A stretch of DNA of 64,000 nt, taken from contig NZ_JAGZSD010000008.1 in assembly GCF_018381315.1 (NCBI RefSeq), positions 75,283 to 139,282 of the forward strand, read 5' to 3'. The position numbers and the translations under genes are program-made. Under the pieces are notes generated by a model. That model worked only from the letters and a program-made list of their open reading frames with translations, made no database searches and was not told the origin of the DNA. This document shows, piece by piece, positions 16,081 through 25,190 of the stretch (positions within the stretch are counted from its first letter, which is position 1; each line of letters begins with the position of its first letter). Source of the DNA: Anaerostipes sp. (GTDB lineage: Bacteria > Bacillota > Clostridia > Lachnospirales > Lachnospiraceae).

Positions 16081-17388
16081 TTATCTATCCTGTCTCATCC
16101 TCTGTCTCCGCAGTTTCTCCATCTTTTTCAGGCACTCTTTTTCTGTTATATCATCAGAAACCATGTACTCCTGAATGCATAAGGCATCAGTCTGAGAGAA
16201 CCCTTTGATCCTCAGCCATGCGGCGGAATCGTGATAATTTCGGTCAATCAAGCGCTCAGACTGCATATACTGCGGTGTAGAGATACTTGCCATTTGATTT
16301 TTAAATACCGGTGCTGTATAAATCCCCTCAAATGCTTTGTTATAATTATAGGGATCTGCCAAAAAAGTGACAAAATTAAGGGCCTCCAAAAGCTTTGTGC
16401 TGTGTTTGTTCACCGTAATCAGTGCAAGGTTCGGCCCTTCAAAGGTCCCCTGCTCCGGGGCACCCATAAAAGCAGGCATAATTCCAAACTCTTCCGGATC
16501 ACCGTCAAAATCCGTATAAAGCCATGTATCCCAGCAAAGCATCATGCCGTATTTTCCGCTTTTCATGGCACTGTTCATTCCGTCCCAGGTATTGTCCGTA
16601 AACTTCTGCCCAAAGTATCCTTTTTCCGCCATCGTCTTATACCACTTAAGCACAGTTTCCATCTCCGGAAGATCCTGATAACCGGCTTTTTGGGCATTCA
16701 AATTTTCAAGAATCTGTGAATCATCCACTATAGTATCCAAAGGAAACTGATAAAGCATCATGGAAGACTCCTCAAAAGGCATGTACAGCGGTGTGATGCC
16801 ATTCTTTTTCAGCACCCTGCATACTTCCATAAATTCTTTTTGGGTTTTGGGAACCTTTAAACCAAGCTTATCAAACATTGTTTTATTGTAAATGGTTCCG
16901 GAAATAGATGCCTCCCAGTGAGGGAGACCTATAATTTTTCCATGATAGACTGCCTGGTTGACCGACGTATCTGTCAGATCATCCACCCAGACCGCTTTTG
17001 TAAAATCATATAAATTTTCATCCGGATCAATACTGTCAATATTTGTCCCTCCATAGGTCAGCAAAAGATCCGGCCTGCTTTCTTTCCCTGAAAATGCATT
17101 CTTGATCTTTTTTTGAAATTTATCTTTTGGAAAAGATTTTATCTCTATTCGGCTGCCTGTGGAAGTTTCATAATTTTTAACAGCCCTCTTCATATACACC
17201 CGTTCCATCTCCGGCTCCTGAGACCAAAGCACTAAGGTTTGTCCGACCTTCTTCTTCCATTCATACTGTGGCTTTTTATAAAGAGCTTCTGATGGTTTCG
17301 CAGCCTTTCCTGAACCGCTGTGGCTGCAGCCTGAAAGACATGCTGCCGCAAACAGCAGACATGCCGCTATAACATTTCTTCTTTTCAT
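16081..17388 (-). CDS. Family 1 extracellular solute-binding lipoprotein, orphan
   Basis: 435 residues. Lipobox LSGC (Cys about 21), then a carbohydrate-type solute-binding fold: TLVLWSQEPE near the N-terminus, DLLLTYGGTNIDS, and LYDFTKAVWVDDL. No ABC permease or ATPase gene is adjacent; instead the next gene 24 bp downstream is a membrane hybrid kinase. Binding proteins placed this way commonly act as co-sensors. The gene diverges from the HAD phosphatase gene; an extended -10 (TGATATAAT, near 17433-17441 minus) lies about 45 bp upstream. The ligand is probably a sugar, but that is inferred from family only. Confidence 0.88.
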   Translation of the reverse strand: MKRRNVIAACLLFAAACLSGCSHSGSGKAAKPSEALYKKPQYEWKKKVGQTLVLWSQEPEMERVYMKRAVKNYETSTGSRIEIKSFPKDKFQKKIKNAFSGKESRPDLLLTYGGTNIDSIDPDENLYDFTKAVWVDDLTDTSVNQAVYHGKIIGLPHWEASISGTIYNKTMFDKLGLKVPKTQKEFMEVCRVLKKNGITPLYMPFEESSMMLYQFPLDTIVDDSQILENLNAQKAGYQDLPEMETVLKWYKTMAEKGYFGQKFTDNTWDGMNSAMKSGKYGMMLCWDTWLYTDFDGDPEEFGIMPAFMGAPEQGTFEGPNLALITVNKHSTKLLEALNFVTFLADPYNYNKAFEGIYTAPVFKNQMASISTPQYMQSERLIDRNYHDSAAWLRIKGFSQTDALCIQEYMVSDDITEKECLKKMEKLRRQRMRQDR

Positions 17389-17500
17389 GGCTCAGCTCCT
17401 TCCCCGTGAAAAACTCCGCTTTCTTAAAGATTATTATATCATGCCCAAACCCGGATGTGGTAAAATAATACCAATCTTAAACGGAAAAGGAGAACCAGCC

Positions 17501-18292
17501 ATGACACGTCCCAAAATTGTATTTTTTGATATAGACGGCACACTTCATGACCGTTCCGGCATCATACCTGAAAGTGCAGAACGTTCAATAAAACAACTGA
17601 TTTCTAACGGCCACTTTGCAGTAATCTGTACAGGCCGCAATAAAAGCATCATCAAACAGAAGATCCTTGATCTGGGATTTCATGGTATCATAGGCGGCTG
17701 CGGAACCTATGTAGAATTCGGCGGCAGAGAACTGCACAATGCCGTGCTTCCTGAACAGATCGGAAAACATGCAGTATCTGTACTTCACAAAACCAAGGTA
17801 AACTTTTTTATTGAATCCCCTGACTTTGTCTATCTGGATGACGCTGAGGCAGGAGACAGCTTCCGCGCCGCAGTAAAAAGGATCCGACACAGCTACGCAC
17901 AAAATCTTCGCCCTCTCTCTTCCTGTGATTATCGTTTTTCTAAAATCACCGGTTATCCAAAGGAAGACAGCGATATTGAAGCACTTGTCCGTGAACTGCA
18001 GCCGGAATTTCAGGTCATACTTCATCCGGAACACTGCTACAATGAAATTATGCCGGCCGGTTATTCTAAGGCATCCGGCATCAACATCTTATTATCCCAT
18101 TTAGGGCTTACCAGGGAAGACAGCTACGCATTCGGGGACAGCAGAAATGACCTGGAAATGTTTGATGCCGTCTCCTTCGGAATCGCTATGGGAAACAGCC
18201 CGGATGAGGTCAAACGCCGGGCTGCCTATGAAACTCTGCCCCTGCTGGAAGACGGCATTGAATACGGGCTGAAAAAATTCGGCCTGATATAA
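17501..18292 (+). CDS. Cof-type HAD-IIB phosphatase
   Basis: 263 residues. HAD motif 1 is FFDIDGTLHD (nucleophile Asp about 10), motif 2 is CTGRN, motif 4 is FGDSRNDLEMF. The cap between residues about 85-185 is of the C2B type. Start at 17501 is set by AAAAGGAGA 8-16 bp upstream. Members of this family dephosphorylate sugar phosphates and flavin or pyridoxal phosphates in the cytoplasm. Monocistronic; ends close to the bidirectional hairpin at 18298. Substrate not predictable. Confidence 0.9.
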   Translation: MTRPKIVFFDIDGTLHDRSGIIPESAERSIKQLISNGHFAVICTGRNKSIIKQKILDLGFHGIIGGCGTYVEFGGRELHNAVLPEQIGKHAVSVLHKTKVNFFIESPDFVYLDDAEAGDSFRAAVKRIRHSYAQNLRPLSSCDYRFSKITGYPKEDSDIEALVRELQPEFQVILHPEHCYNEIMPAGYSKASGINILLSHLGLTREDSYAFGDSRNDLEMFDAVSFGIAMGNSPDEVKRRAAYETLPLLEDGIEYGLKKFGLI

Positions 18293-18297
18293 AAACA

Positions 18298-18338
18298 CCC
18301 CATTCTGTTCCAGGCATTTTGCCTGTACCAGAATGGGG
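18298..18338 (-). terminator. Terminator between HAD phosphatase and GH25 genes
   Basis: Ten-bp stem CCCCATTCTG...CAGAATGGGG with a second inner stem (CAGGCA-ttt-TGCCTG). On the minus strand it is followed by TGTTTTT, so it should end the GH25 transcript; it may also act on the plus-strand gene ending at 18292. Confidence 0.8.
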
Positions 18339-18343
18339 ATCTG

Positions 18344-19000
18344 TTATTCTTCGTCTTTTCTGATTTCCGGACAAAGCCTGTGCTTTTCCGACGGATCTCT
18401 CTTATCATAATCTTTAAAACTATAATCCATATCCACGGCATTGCGGATACCTCTTACTCTCCCGTCACTGGTATACTGCCACATGTCAACATCCTCAACA
18501 CCGAGGACATGCTGATATTTAGCAAGCCACAGCTCATATTCTCTCAGCCGGCGTATATCAAAATAATCTTCCAGATCAGACAAATTTGTATAAAACATAG
18601 GCTTATAACCGGACCTTCTGATTTCATTGCAGAACTCTCTTGTAAAATCTGTTGCCAGATCCTTCGTTATAATAACTCCCTGATCCCTTGCGTAGTCTAT
18701 GGAATCTTCTTCAAAATCAAAAGCCACCGGATACTCAACCCTGTATTTTCTGATAATATCGACACACTGTTTGGCCTCTCTTCTGGCCATCTCCTTTGTA
18801 TAGGCATAACTAAACCAGTAAATTCCAAGAGGAATTCTTTCACGGTTACACTCTCTTGCATTCCGCTCAAATTCCTGATCTATATTTCCATCGCCGAACC
18901 CGGCCCTGACCATGGCAAATTCAATGCCATCCTGCCTGACCTTTCTCCAGTCAATGCGTCCGTCGGCATAGCTAACGTCAATTCCTTTCCTTCTGTGCAT
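18344..19000 (-). CDS. GH25 family muramidase (lysozyme-like), no signal peptide
   Basis: 218 residues, a single GH25 domain. The N-terminus GIDVSYADGRIDW and the catalytic acidic stretch VAFDFEED (Asp/Glu about 95-100) are clear; MWQYTSDG near residue 175 is the usual end motif. GH25 enzymes cleave the beta-1,4 bond of peptidoglycan. There is no export signal, so it would act after lysis, by an unknown route, or on another glycan. GGAGG is 5 bp before the ATG. Follows smpB by about 60 bp on the same strand. Confidence 0.9.
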   Translation of the reverse strand: MHRRKGIDVSYADGRIDWRKVRQDGIEFAMVRAGFGDGNIDQEFERNARECNRERIPLGIYWFSYAYTKEMARREAKQCVDIIRKYRVEYPVAFDFEEDSIDYARDQGVIITKDLATDFTREFCNEIRRSGYKPMFYTNLSDLEDYFDIRRLREYELWLAKYQHVLGVEDVDMWQYTSDGRVRGIRNAVDMDYSFKDYDKRDPSEKHRLCPEIRKDEE

Positions 19001-19059
19001 ACGTTCCTCCTGTCCTTTTGTAACTATAGTATGCCGGAAGGACCGGGAAGTTCCGCTGC

Positions 19060-19530
19060 CTATCCTAAATTTCTGACCTTAAAGTCTCTCTGGGCTTCTC
19101 TTTTCTGGTCTTTCTTTGCAATATCCTGACGCTTATCATATAATTTTTTACCGCGGCACAGTCCGACCTCTACCTTAACCAGGCTGCCCTTAAAGTAAAC
19201 CCGGAGCGGAATCAGCGTATAGCCTTTTCTGTTTACCTCCGACATCAGCCTTGTGATCTCAGAGCCATGGAGCAGAAGCTTCCTCTCTCTTAATGGATCT
19301 TTGTTAAAGATATTTCCCTTTTCATAAGGGCTGACATGCATCTGCTTTACAAAAATTTCTCCGTTTTCAATACTGATAAAAGCCTCTTTAATGCTGCAGT
19401 GACCCTGTCTCATCGACTTCACTTCTGTTCCAAAAAGCACTATGCCTGCTTCCACTGTCTCTTCTACAAAGTAATCATGACGTGCCTTTTTATTATTCGC
19501 TATCAGCTTTGTTCCGCCTGTCTTCGCCAT
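19060..19530 (-). CDS. smpB: SsrA-binding protein SmpB
   Basis: 156 residues from ATG 19530 (GAGGAGG 6 bp upstream). Typical SmpB sequence: NNKKARHDYFVEETVEAGI, FGTEVKSMRQG, and the basic C-terminal tail YDKRQDIAKKDQKREAQRD that enters the ribosomal mRNA channel. It carries tmRNA (13193-13537) to stalled ribosomes. The start region overlaps the 3' end of rnr by 38 bp, so the two are translationally coupled. Confidence 0.98.
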   Translation of the reverse strand: MAKTGGTKLIANNKKARHDYFVEETVEAGIVLFGTEVKSMRQGHCSIKEAFISIENGEIFVKQMHVSPYEKGNIFNKDPLRERKLLLHGSEITRLMSEVNRKGYTLIPLRVYFKGSLVKVEVGLCRGKKLYDKRQDIAKKDQKREAQRDFKVRNLG

Positions 19531-21664
19531 GTTCATCCTCCTCGATAATCTCAAAATCAATATTTTTCAAAATTTTATCAACTCCGGTCACTGAAATCTT
19601 TACAGGCTGTCCAAGTTTCCAGGTTCGTCCTGTTCTTTCCCCTACCATAGAGTATGACATTTCATTATAATTATAATAATCTCCCGGAAGCTTGGACACA
19701 TGGACCATCCCTTCTATTGTATTCGGAAGCTCCACGTAAATACCCCATCCTGTCACTCCGGAGATGACGCCTTTATACTGCTGCCCGATATGACGTTCCA
19801 TATACTCGGCTTTTTTCAGCTTTTCTACTTCTCTCTCTACTTCATCTGCCCTGCGCTCCATTTTAGAAGACTGTTCAGAAACCTTCGGAAGTATTGATTC
19901 ATAATGCCGGATTCTTTTCGTATTAAGCTTTCCGCGCAGGCTTTCCTTTATGATCCTGTGAATCTGAAGATCCGGGTATCTTCGGATCGGGGACGTAAAA
20001 TGGCAGTAATATTGGGTAGACAGGCCGAAATGCCCTGAACTCTCCGTTGTATACCTGGCCTGCTTCATAGACCTTAGCGTAAGCCGGCTGATCAAAGCCT
20101 CCTCCGGCGTCCCCTCCACTTTCGTCAGCAGTTTTTGTATCTCTTTCGGATGGATCTCATCCTTTTTCAGTTTCAGTACAATCCCGAAATTCTCCAGAAA
20201 AGTCCGCAGCTTCTGAACCTTTTCCCCATCCGGATTGTCATGAGTCCGGTAGACAAATGGCGTCTCCTGCCAGTAAAAGTTCTCAGCAACTGTCTCATTG
20301 GCCAAAAGCATAAAATCTTCTATTATTTTTGTGGCTGCATTTCTTTTGGCAGGAATCACATCCACTGCTTTTCCGTCTTCATTCAGGACAATCTTTGACT
20401 CAGGAAAATCAAAATCAACACTTCCCCGTTCATGTCTCAATTCCCTCAGTATATCAGACAGTTCCTTCATCTGCTCAAACATCTGAACAAAATCTTTATA
20501 TCGTATACGCTCTCCCTCATCTCCGTCCAGCACTGCCGCTACACTTGTATAAGTCATTCGCTCGTCCACATGTATAACAGTTTCCGCTATGCGGTGGCTT
20601 TTTAAATTCCCCTTTTCATCCAGATCCATAATACAGCTTAATGCCAGGCGGTCAGCTCCAGCATTGAGAGAACAGATGCCATTAGACAGCTGATGAGGCA
20701 GCATCGGTATCACCCGGTCTACCAAGTATACACTAGTTCCTCTTTTCAGCGCTTCCTTATCCAATGCAGAGTGTTCTTTCACATACTCAGAGACATCTGC
20801 AATATGAACACCCAGCTGATATCCGCTGTCCGTTTTTGTCAGGGTTATGGCATCATCCAGATCCTTGGCATCCTCGCCGTCAATGGTTACTGTCTGCCAG
20901 TCCCTCAGATCCATCCGTCCGTCCAGGGCTGTTTTTTCCACGGAAGAAGGTACTTTTTCCACTTCCTGAATAACTTCTTCCCCAAACTCTGTAGGAATAT
21001 TGTATGCCTTTACAATCGACAGAATGTCCACTCTCGGATCGTCTCTGTGTCCCAGAACTTCTATGATCCTGCCTTCAGGGCTTCTTCTTATATCCCCGTA
21101 ATCCGTAATCTTTACCAGAACCTTGAATCCGTCTGAAAGATTCCCGCACTGTTCTTTTGGAATAAAAATATCGCTGTCAAATCTTTGATTATCAGGAACG
21201 ACAAATCCATAGCTTTTGTTTTTTTCAAAAGTCCCTACAATCTCCTTCATTCCCCGCTCAATGATCTTAATAACTCTGGCTTCTTTTCTCCTGCCGGATT
21301 TTGCCTGCTCTTGTGTCACCTCAATCAAAACCGTATCTTCATGAAAGGCTCCGTTCATATCATTTTCACCGATATAAAAATCATCGTCTTCCCCTTCTAC
21401 CGAGACAAATCCAAATCCCTTTTGGGTACATACAAAGGTTCCGGTAAGCATCTTTTTAGTAACAGGGCGATACTTGCCTCTTTTGGAAACCTCCACAACC
21501 CCTTCATCCACAAGTTCCCCCAGAATCTGAGTAAACTCTTTGCGGTCTTCCGGCTCTACCTGCAAAAGATATCCAATTTCCTTTTGCTTCATAGGCTGAT
21601 AATGTTTATCATAAATCAGATCTCTGATTCTTTTTTTTCTTTGATTAAATAATTGCTTGTCCAT
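19493..21664 (-). CDS. rnr: Ribonuclease R
   Basis: 723 residues. N-terminal winged-helix (about 1-65), cold-shock domains (about 70-230), catalytic RNB domain with GEDAKDLDDAI (metal-binding Asp cluster, about 265) and HIADVSEYV, and a C-terminal S1 domain (about 625-705, GVTGWGIYVELPNTIEGMVH). Degrades structured RNA 3' to 5' and helps remove the faulty mRNA in trans-translation, which fits its position in the secG-rnr-smpB-ssrA group. AAAGGAAAC precedes the start. The acidic C-terminal tail ends inside smpB. Confidence 0.97.
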   Translation of the reverse strand: MDKQLFNQRKKRIRDLIYDKHYQPMKQKEIGYLLQVEPEDRKEFTQILGELVDEGVVEVSKRGKYRPVTKKMLTGTFVCTQKGFGFVSVEGEDDDFYIGENDMNGAFHEDTVLIEVTQEQAKSGRRKEARVIKIIERGMKEIVGTFEKNKSYGFVVPDNQRFDSDIFIPKEQCGNLSDGFKVLVKITDYGDIRRSPEGRIIEVLGHRDDPRVDILSIVKAYNIPTEFGEEVIQEVEKVPSSVEKTALDGRMDLRDWQTVTIDGEDAKDLDDAITLTKTDSGYQLGVHIADVSEYVKEHSALDKEALKRGTSVYLVDRVIPMLPHQLSNGICSLNAGADRLALSCIMDLDEKGNLKSHRIAETVIHVDERMTYTSVAAVLDGDEGERIRYKDFVQMFEQMKELSDILRELRHERGSVDFDFPESKIVLNEDGKAVDVIPAKRNAATKIIEDFMLLANETVAENFYWQETPFVYRTHDNPDGEKVQKLRTFLENFGIVLKLKKDEIHPKEIQKLLTKVEGTPEEALISRLTLRSMKQARYTTESSGHFGLSTQYYCHFTSPIRRYPDLQIHRIIKESLRGKLNTKRIRHYESILPKVSEQSSKMERRADEVEREVEKLKKAEYMERHIGQQYKGVISGVTGWGIYVELPNTIEGMVHVSKLPGDYYNYNEMSYSMVGERTGRTWKLGQPVKISVTGVDKILKNIDFEIIEEDEHGEDRRNKADSE

Positions 21665-21727
21665 AATGTTTCCTTTTCTTTCTGCAGAATATCATATAAT
21701 TTCCTATGGAAGGCCAAAGTGGGCATG

Positions 21728-21889
21728 CCCACCTCAGTTCCCCCAACCTCTCATTCTTTGAAGGGCTTGTACACTTTGCGCGCCAAATGCAATTTGCTGG
21801 AGGCAAATAATTTCTTTATGCATTTGTGCGCATCCTGCCCGCAGGGCTTTTTTATTTCATAGGGCGCTCTTTCCTATGGAATAAAAAAA
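21728..21889. repeat. Structured intergenic repeat, copy 1
   Basis: About 160 bp homologous to 54185-54342. Contains a long stem (TGCGCGCCAAATGCA pairing with TGCATTTGTGCGCA around an inner ATTTGC-tgga-GCAAAT hairpin) and a second hairpin (TTTCATAGG / CCTATGGAA). The other copy has paired changes that keep these stems. Lies between rnr and the secG terminator. A perfect palindrome, GTGGGCATGCCCAC, overlaps its left border. Confidence 0.7.
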
Positions 21890-21924
21890 CACTTCTTAAA
21901 CATTATCTGCTTTAAGAAGTGTTT
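21887..21924 (-). terminator. secG terminator
   Basis: 14-bp stem AAACACTTCTTAAA...TTTAAGAAGTGTTT with a T-run on the minus strand (TTTTTTTATTCC), 6 bp after the secG stop. Confidence 0.85.
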
Positions 21925-21929
21925 CCATT

Positions 21930-22166
21930 CTAAAGAAATCTGGAACAAAGAAGAGCCGCTGTCAAAAAAAAGATTACTGTAAATACAGTTGTTGCTTTTA
22001 TAATGCTGCCTTCTCTGGAACGGCCTTTGTTCTTGCTCCAATACGTACCGGAGATCGTTGACCCTGTCAGGGATCCCAATCCGGCTTCTTTTCCTTCTTG
22101 CATCAATACTAATATAATTAGAACAATACACGATACTAAAAACAATATTGTTAATGCCGTTTTCAT
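21930..22166 (-). CDS. secG: Preprotein translocase subunit SecG
   Basis: 78 residues with two membrane helices (about 2-20 and 55-75) and between them the conserved VLMQEGKEAGLGSLTG...YWSKNKGRSREG loop. Auxiliary subunit of the SecYEG channel. AGGAGGAAG before the start. Classic neighbour of rnr and smpB; here a strong terminator and an intergenic repeat separate it from rnr. Confidence 0.96.
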   Translation of the reverse strand: MKTALTILFLVSCIVLIILVLMQEGKEAGLGSLTGSTISGTYWSKNKGRSREGSIIKATTVFTVIFFLTAALLCSRFL

Positions 22167-22247
22167 TGCTTCTTCCTCCTAATGTTTCTGCTCACTGCTG
22201 ATTATTCTAGCACACCTTTCCATAAAATGCAAGGACGCCTTAAAATC

Positions 22248-25133
22248 TTACCTTTTCTTAACGGAAATCTGAGTATATATCCGTTTGCCTTTTACTTTGC
22301 GAAACCCTTTCAGACGGAACTGATATTTCTTCTTCAAGCTTATCTTTTTCTTCTCATACCGGATCGTTCCTCCCCTGGATGTCTCCTTCACTTTTTTATA
22401 TCTTCCTGACCCGGTCTTCATTTCCACCACATATCCCTGATAGCCGCTGATATTTGAGTAAGTGATCTGAATGATATTAACCGCATTCTTTCCCTTTGCT
22501 TTTTTCATTTTGTCATATCGGCGTTTTTTATTTTTCATTGTCCGGTACGGCTTTACTTTAAAATAATATTTCTTTCCAGGCTTTAGAAAAACAGTAGTTT
22601 TCGCCGCTTTCTTTACTGTCTTTACTTTTTTAAATGGCCCTTTCTTTCCTCCCCTTGCATAAACGGCATACCCGGAACGCCCTTTTGATTTCTTCCATGT
22701 CACCTGGATTTTTGCATATCTTGCCACTTGATAAGTCATCTTTTTCTTTGGTTTGGGTTTTGAAACACTTGGACTCACAGCTGTGTTTTTTTCTGTTCTT
22801 TCCGTGCCGGCCGATGTTGTGGGCCGGGTTGGCTTTGCAGTTGTACTGCCCGATACAGTGGAATTTGTTGATTCTGTGGCAGTATCTCCAGTATTGCCTG
22901 ATTCTGAAAACTCTTCGCCCTTCAGAAAGATTCCCAGTCCGTTACTGCAGTTGACAGCCCCATAGACAGCTTCCCCGGATACTGCAAACCTGCACTCTGA
23001 ATCGTCGGCAGATTTTGTAATATAGTTTCCAATCTGAGTCCAGACATCCTCTTTCCTGATATAAAGCTTTGCTGTCGTCTGCCCATCCTCCAGCCTTCCG
23101 ACTGCTAAATTCCCCTGATATACAGAAAGTTTACACCCACTTCCCTCGGGAAGCTGTGATATGTCTATGTTACTCCACAGTTTTCCGTCATACTCATACA
23201 ATGAGGTTCCTGTCATACCTGTGCTGCTGATATAAAGTCGTCCGTCAATGGCAACGCAGTCAAACGAATTTGCCTCCGTATTGATCTCTTTTAACAGGGA
23301 CCAGCTTCCATCCACATATCGCATCACCTTAAGGATATTGCTCCCAAAAATGTCCCGGAAGATCAGTACCGGAGCCCCCTGATACAGAGCAATCCCCGGC
23401 TCGCCAACTGCCTTCAGCTTATCAGCGGCATCTCCCATATCCGTTACTTCTTTGTCTGCAACCCTTTTCGCCTTCAGTTTATCCCCTTCATCATATACAG
23501 CATAAAAGCCATGATCAAAGGGCACTGCAGCAATCTTTCCGTTTCCATACCCATCTGATTTAAAAATCTGTGTCCATGAACCATTCTCAAATTTACTGAA
23601 AACGGTTTTGTATTCCTTCTTTTCTGAATATATAGCATAGATATCGCTCCCCACAGCCACAAGTTTAGGCCGGCACGCATTTTGAATCATACCCCCTACT
23701 TTTGTCCATACTTTTCCTGTTCTCTTCCTGATCTCGACTCCCTGCTGGCTTTCTGCTGCAAAATAAACATCACCGTTTACTGATGAAACAATGTCATATT
23801 CGCCTTTATCTTCCCCAGTATAGATTCTGTTCCATAATGCAAGTGCATCATAATCCGGAAATGTCAGCCGGAAGGAAATAGACTCCTCTGCATTCCCCAC
23901 CTGATCAATAACAATTCCGCTGTTTCTTCCATCAGAGTATGTAATCGCATTATCCTTGATTCCTTTTGACCAGTCAGAAGTGCCAAAACTTGTTCTTCCT
24001 GCATTTTCAGATAAAAACGACTCTGACAGATTGTCTTTGTTCCCCGGCCGGAATACATACAGATAATCATCTCCCCCAATGTTTCCATATTCTTCCTTCG
24101 TAGTGTCCACCCGATAAATAATTAATCCGCTTCCAGGTATATGGGTATCCAGTTCTTCAGATCTCTGTTTTCCCTGTTTTCTATACTCTACTACAAAAAA
24201 TTCCGTATCTGACATAGGACTTTTTATCACAAAGGAATAATCTCTTCCTTTTGTTCCCGGAGCATACAGTGTATATGTCCCTGACTGATTTTGCTCCGAA
24301 AGATCAATCCAGCCCAGCTGCTTCCTCTGCCAGCTCAGCGGATACTGCAGAAACTCAGAAGAACCGCCCATAATATCCCACACCTGCACAGGATAACTTA
24401 TAATTCCTTCCACAGACTGATTTCGGTATAAGTCCGGAAGTCCGAGAGTGTGCAAAAATTCATGGCAGACTACACCCTGTTTTTGAAATGAAGCCCAAAG
24501 ATCTCCTGTATTGATCAGCACATAATGCCCTACATGTTTTCCATTTATATCCCAGTTCCCCGGGCTGTCCGCTTTGTGCGGATAAAATAATGTTGTCTGA
24601 TCGGAATCTCCTTTATAATGAACAAAAATCATCAAGTTATCAACAACCTGATCCCCGTCCAGATCCACTTCTGCTGAAGGACTTATTACATTTTTTGCCT
24701 TTCGGATCGTCTCGTCCAAAAACTGTACTTCTCCAGAATAACTGTCATAATAATCAGCATTGTGATCCATTGTAATAGGAATAATCTTTTCGCCTCTATA
24801 CTGGGAAAATAAATTCTTAATATTTAATTTGCCTTCTGAAATGGCATCTATGTAGGTCGCCAGCGAGGTGCGGTTTTTTTCTCCTTTGCCATTCAGAATA
24901 CGCTCATATGCATCAAATCCTGCCAATAGCTCTGAGTTCCCGTCATAACTCAGTGATTCCTGATGACTGTTAAAATAATCCTCTTTCTCATCTTCCGGGA
25001 ACTGAACAAACAGGACAACGTTGCACCGCTGCCCTGCCTGTTTTAAAGTCTGTTCCCCGTTTACCGAAATACTCCATGCAAAGAAGATGCAGACTGCCAT
25101 AATCCATAATATCACTTTCTTAATATGATTCAT
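22248..25133 (-). CDS. Secreted M6-type metalloprotease with FnIII-like C-terminus
   Basis: 961 residues. Signal peptide (about 1-27), then an M6 (immune inhibitor A-like) catalytic region with HEFLHTLGLPDLY (zinc His pair and catalytic Glu, about 224-236), and WDIMGG further on. Residues about 430-720 form a beta-propeller-like region; a Thr/Ser-rich linker (about 735-790) leads to two lysine-rich fibronectin-III-like domains (about 790-961). The ATG at 25133 has AGGAGG 8 bp upstream; one codon pair earlier is too close. Probably a cell-surface or secreted protease. It stands between secG and eno and is likely an inserted accessory gene. Confidence 0.9.
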   Translation of the reverse strand: MNHIKKVILWIMAVCIFFAWSISVNGEQTLKQAGQRCNVVLFVQFPEDEKEDYFNSHQESLSYDGNSELLAGFDAYERILNGKGEKNRTSLATYIDAISEGKLNIKNLFSQYRGEKIIPITMDHNADYYDSYSGEVQFLDETIRKAKNVISPSAEVDLDGDQVVDNLMIFVHYKGDSDQTTLFYPHKADSPGNWDINGKHVGHYVLINTGDLWASFQKQGVVCHEFLHTLGLPDLYRNQSVEGIISYPVQVWDIMGGSSEFLQYPLSWQRKQLGWIDLSEQNQSGTYTLYAPGTKGRDYSFVIKSPMSDTEFFVVEYRKQGKQRSEELDTHIPGSGLIIYRVDTTKEEYGNIGGDDYLYVFRPGNKDNLSESFLSENAGRTSFGTSDWSKGIKDNAITYSDGRNSGIVIDQVGNAEESISFRLTFPDYDALALWNRIYTGEDKGEYDIVSSVNGDVYFAAESQQGVEIRKRTGKVWTKVGGMIQNACRPKLVAVGSDIYAIYSEKKEYKTVFSKFENGSWTQIFKSDGYGNGKIAAVPFDHGFYAVYDEGDKLKAKRVADKEVTDMGDAADKLKAVGEPGIALYQGAPVLIFRDIFGSNILKVMRYVDGSWSLLKEINTEANSFDCVAIDGRLYISSTGMTGTSLYEYDGKLWSNIDISQLPEGSGCKLSVYQGNLAVGRLEDGQTTAKLYIRKEDVWTQIGNYITKSADDSECRFAVSGEAVYGAVNCSNGLGIFLKGEEFSESGNTGDTATESTNSTVSGSTTAKPTRPTTSAGTERTEKNTAVSPSVSKPKPKKKMTYQVARYAKIQVTWKKSKGRSGYAVYARGGKKGPFKKVKTVKKAAKTTVFLKPGKKYYFKVKPYRTMKNKKRRYDKMKKAKGKNAVNIIQITYSNISGYQGYVVEMKTGSGRYKKVKETSRGGTIRYEKKKISLKKKYQFRLKGFRKVKGKRIYTQISVKKR

Positions 25134-25190
25134 CCCCATCCCCTCCTGACAATGAAATACTGCTTTTTTCTTGATTATATCACTGTATCT

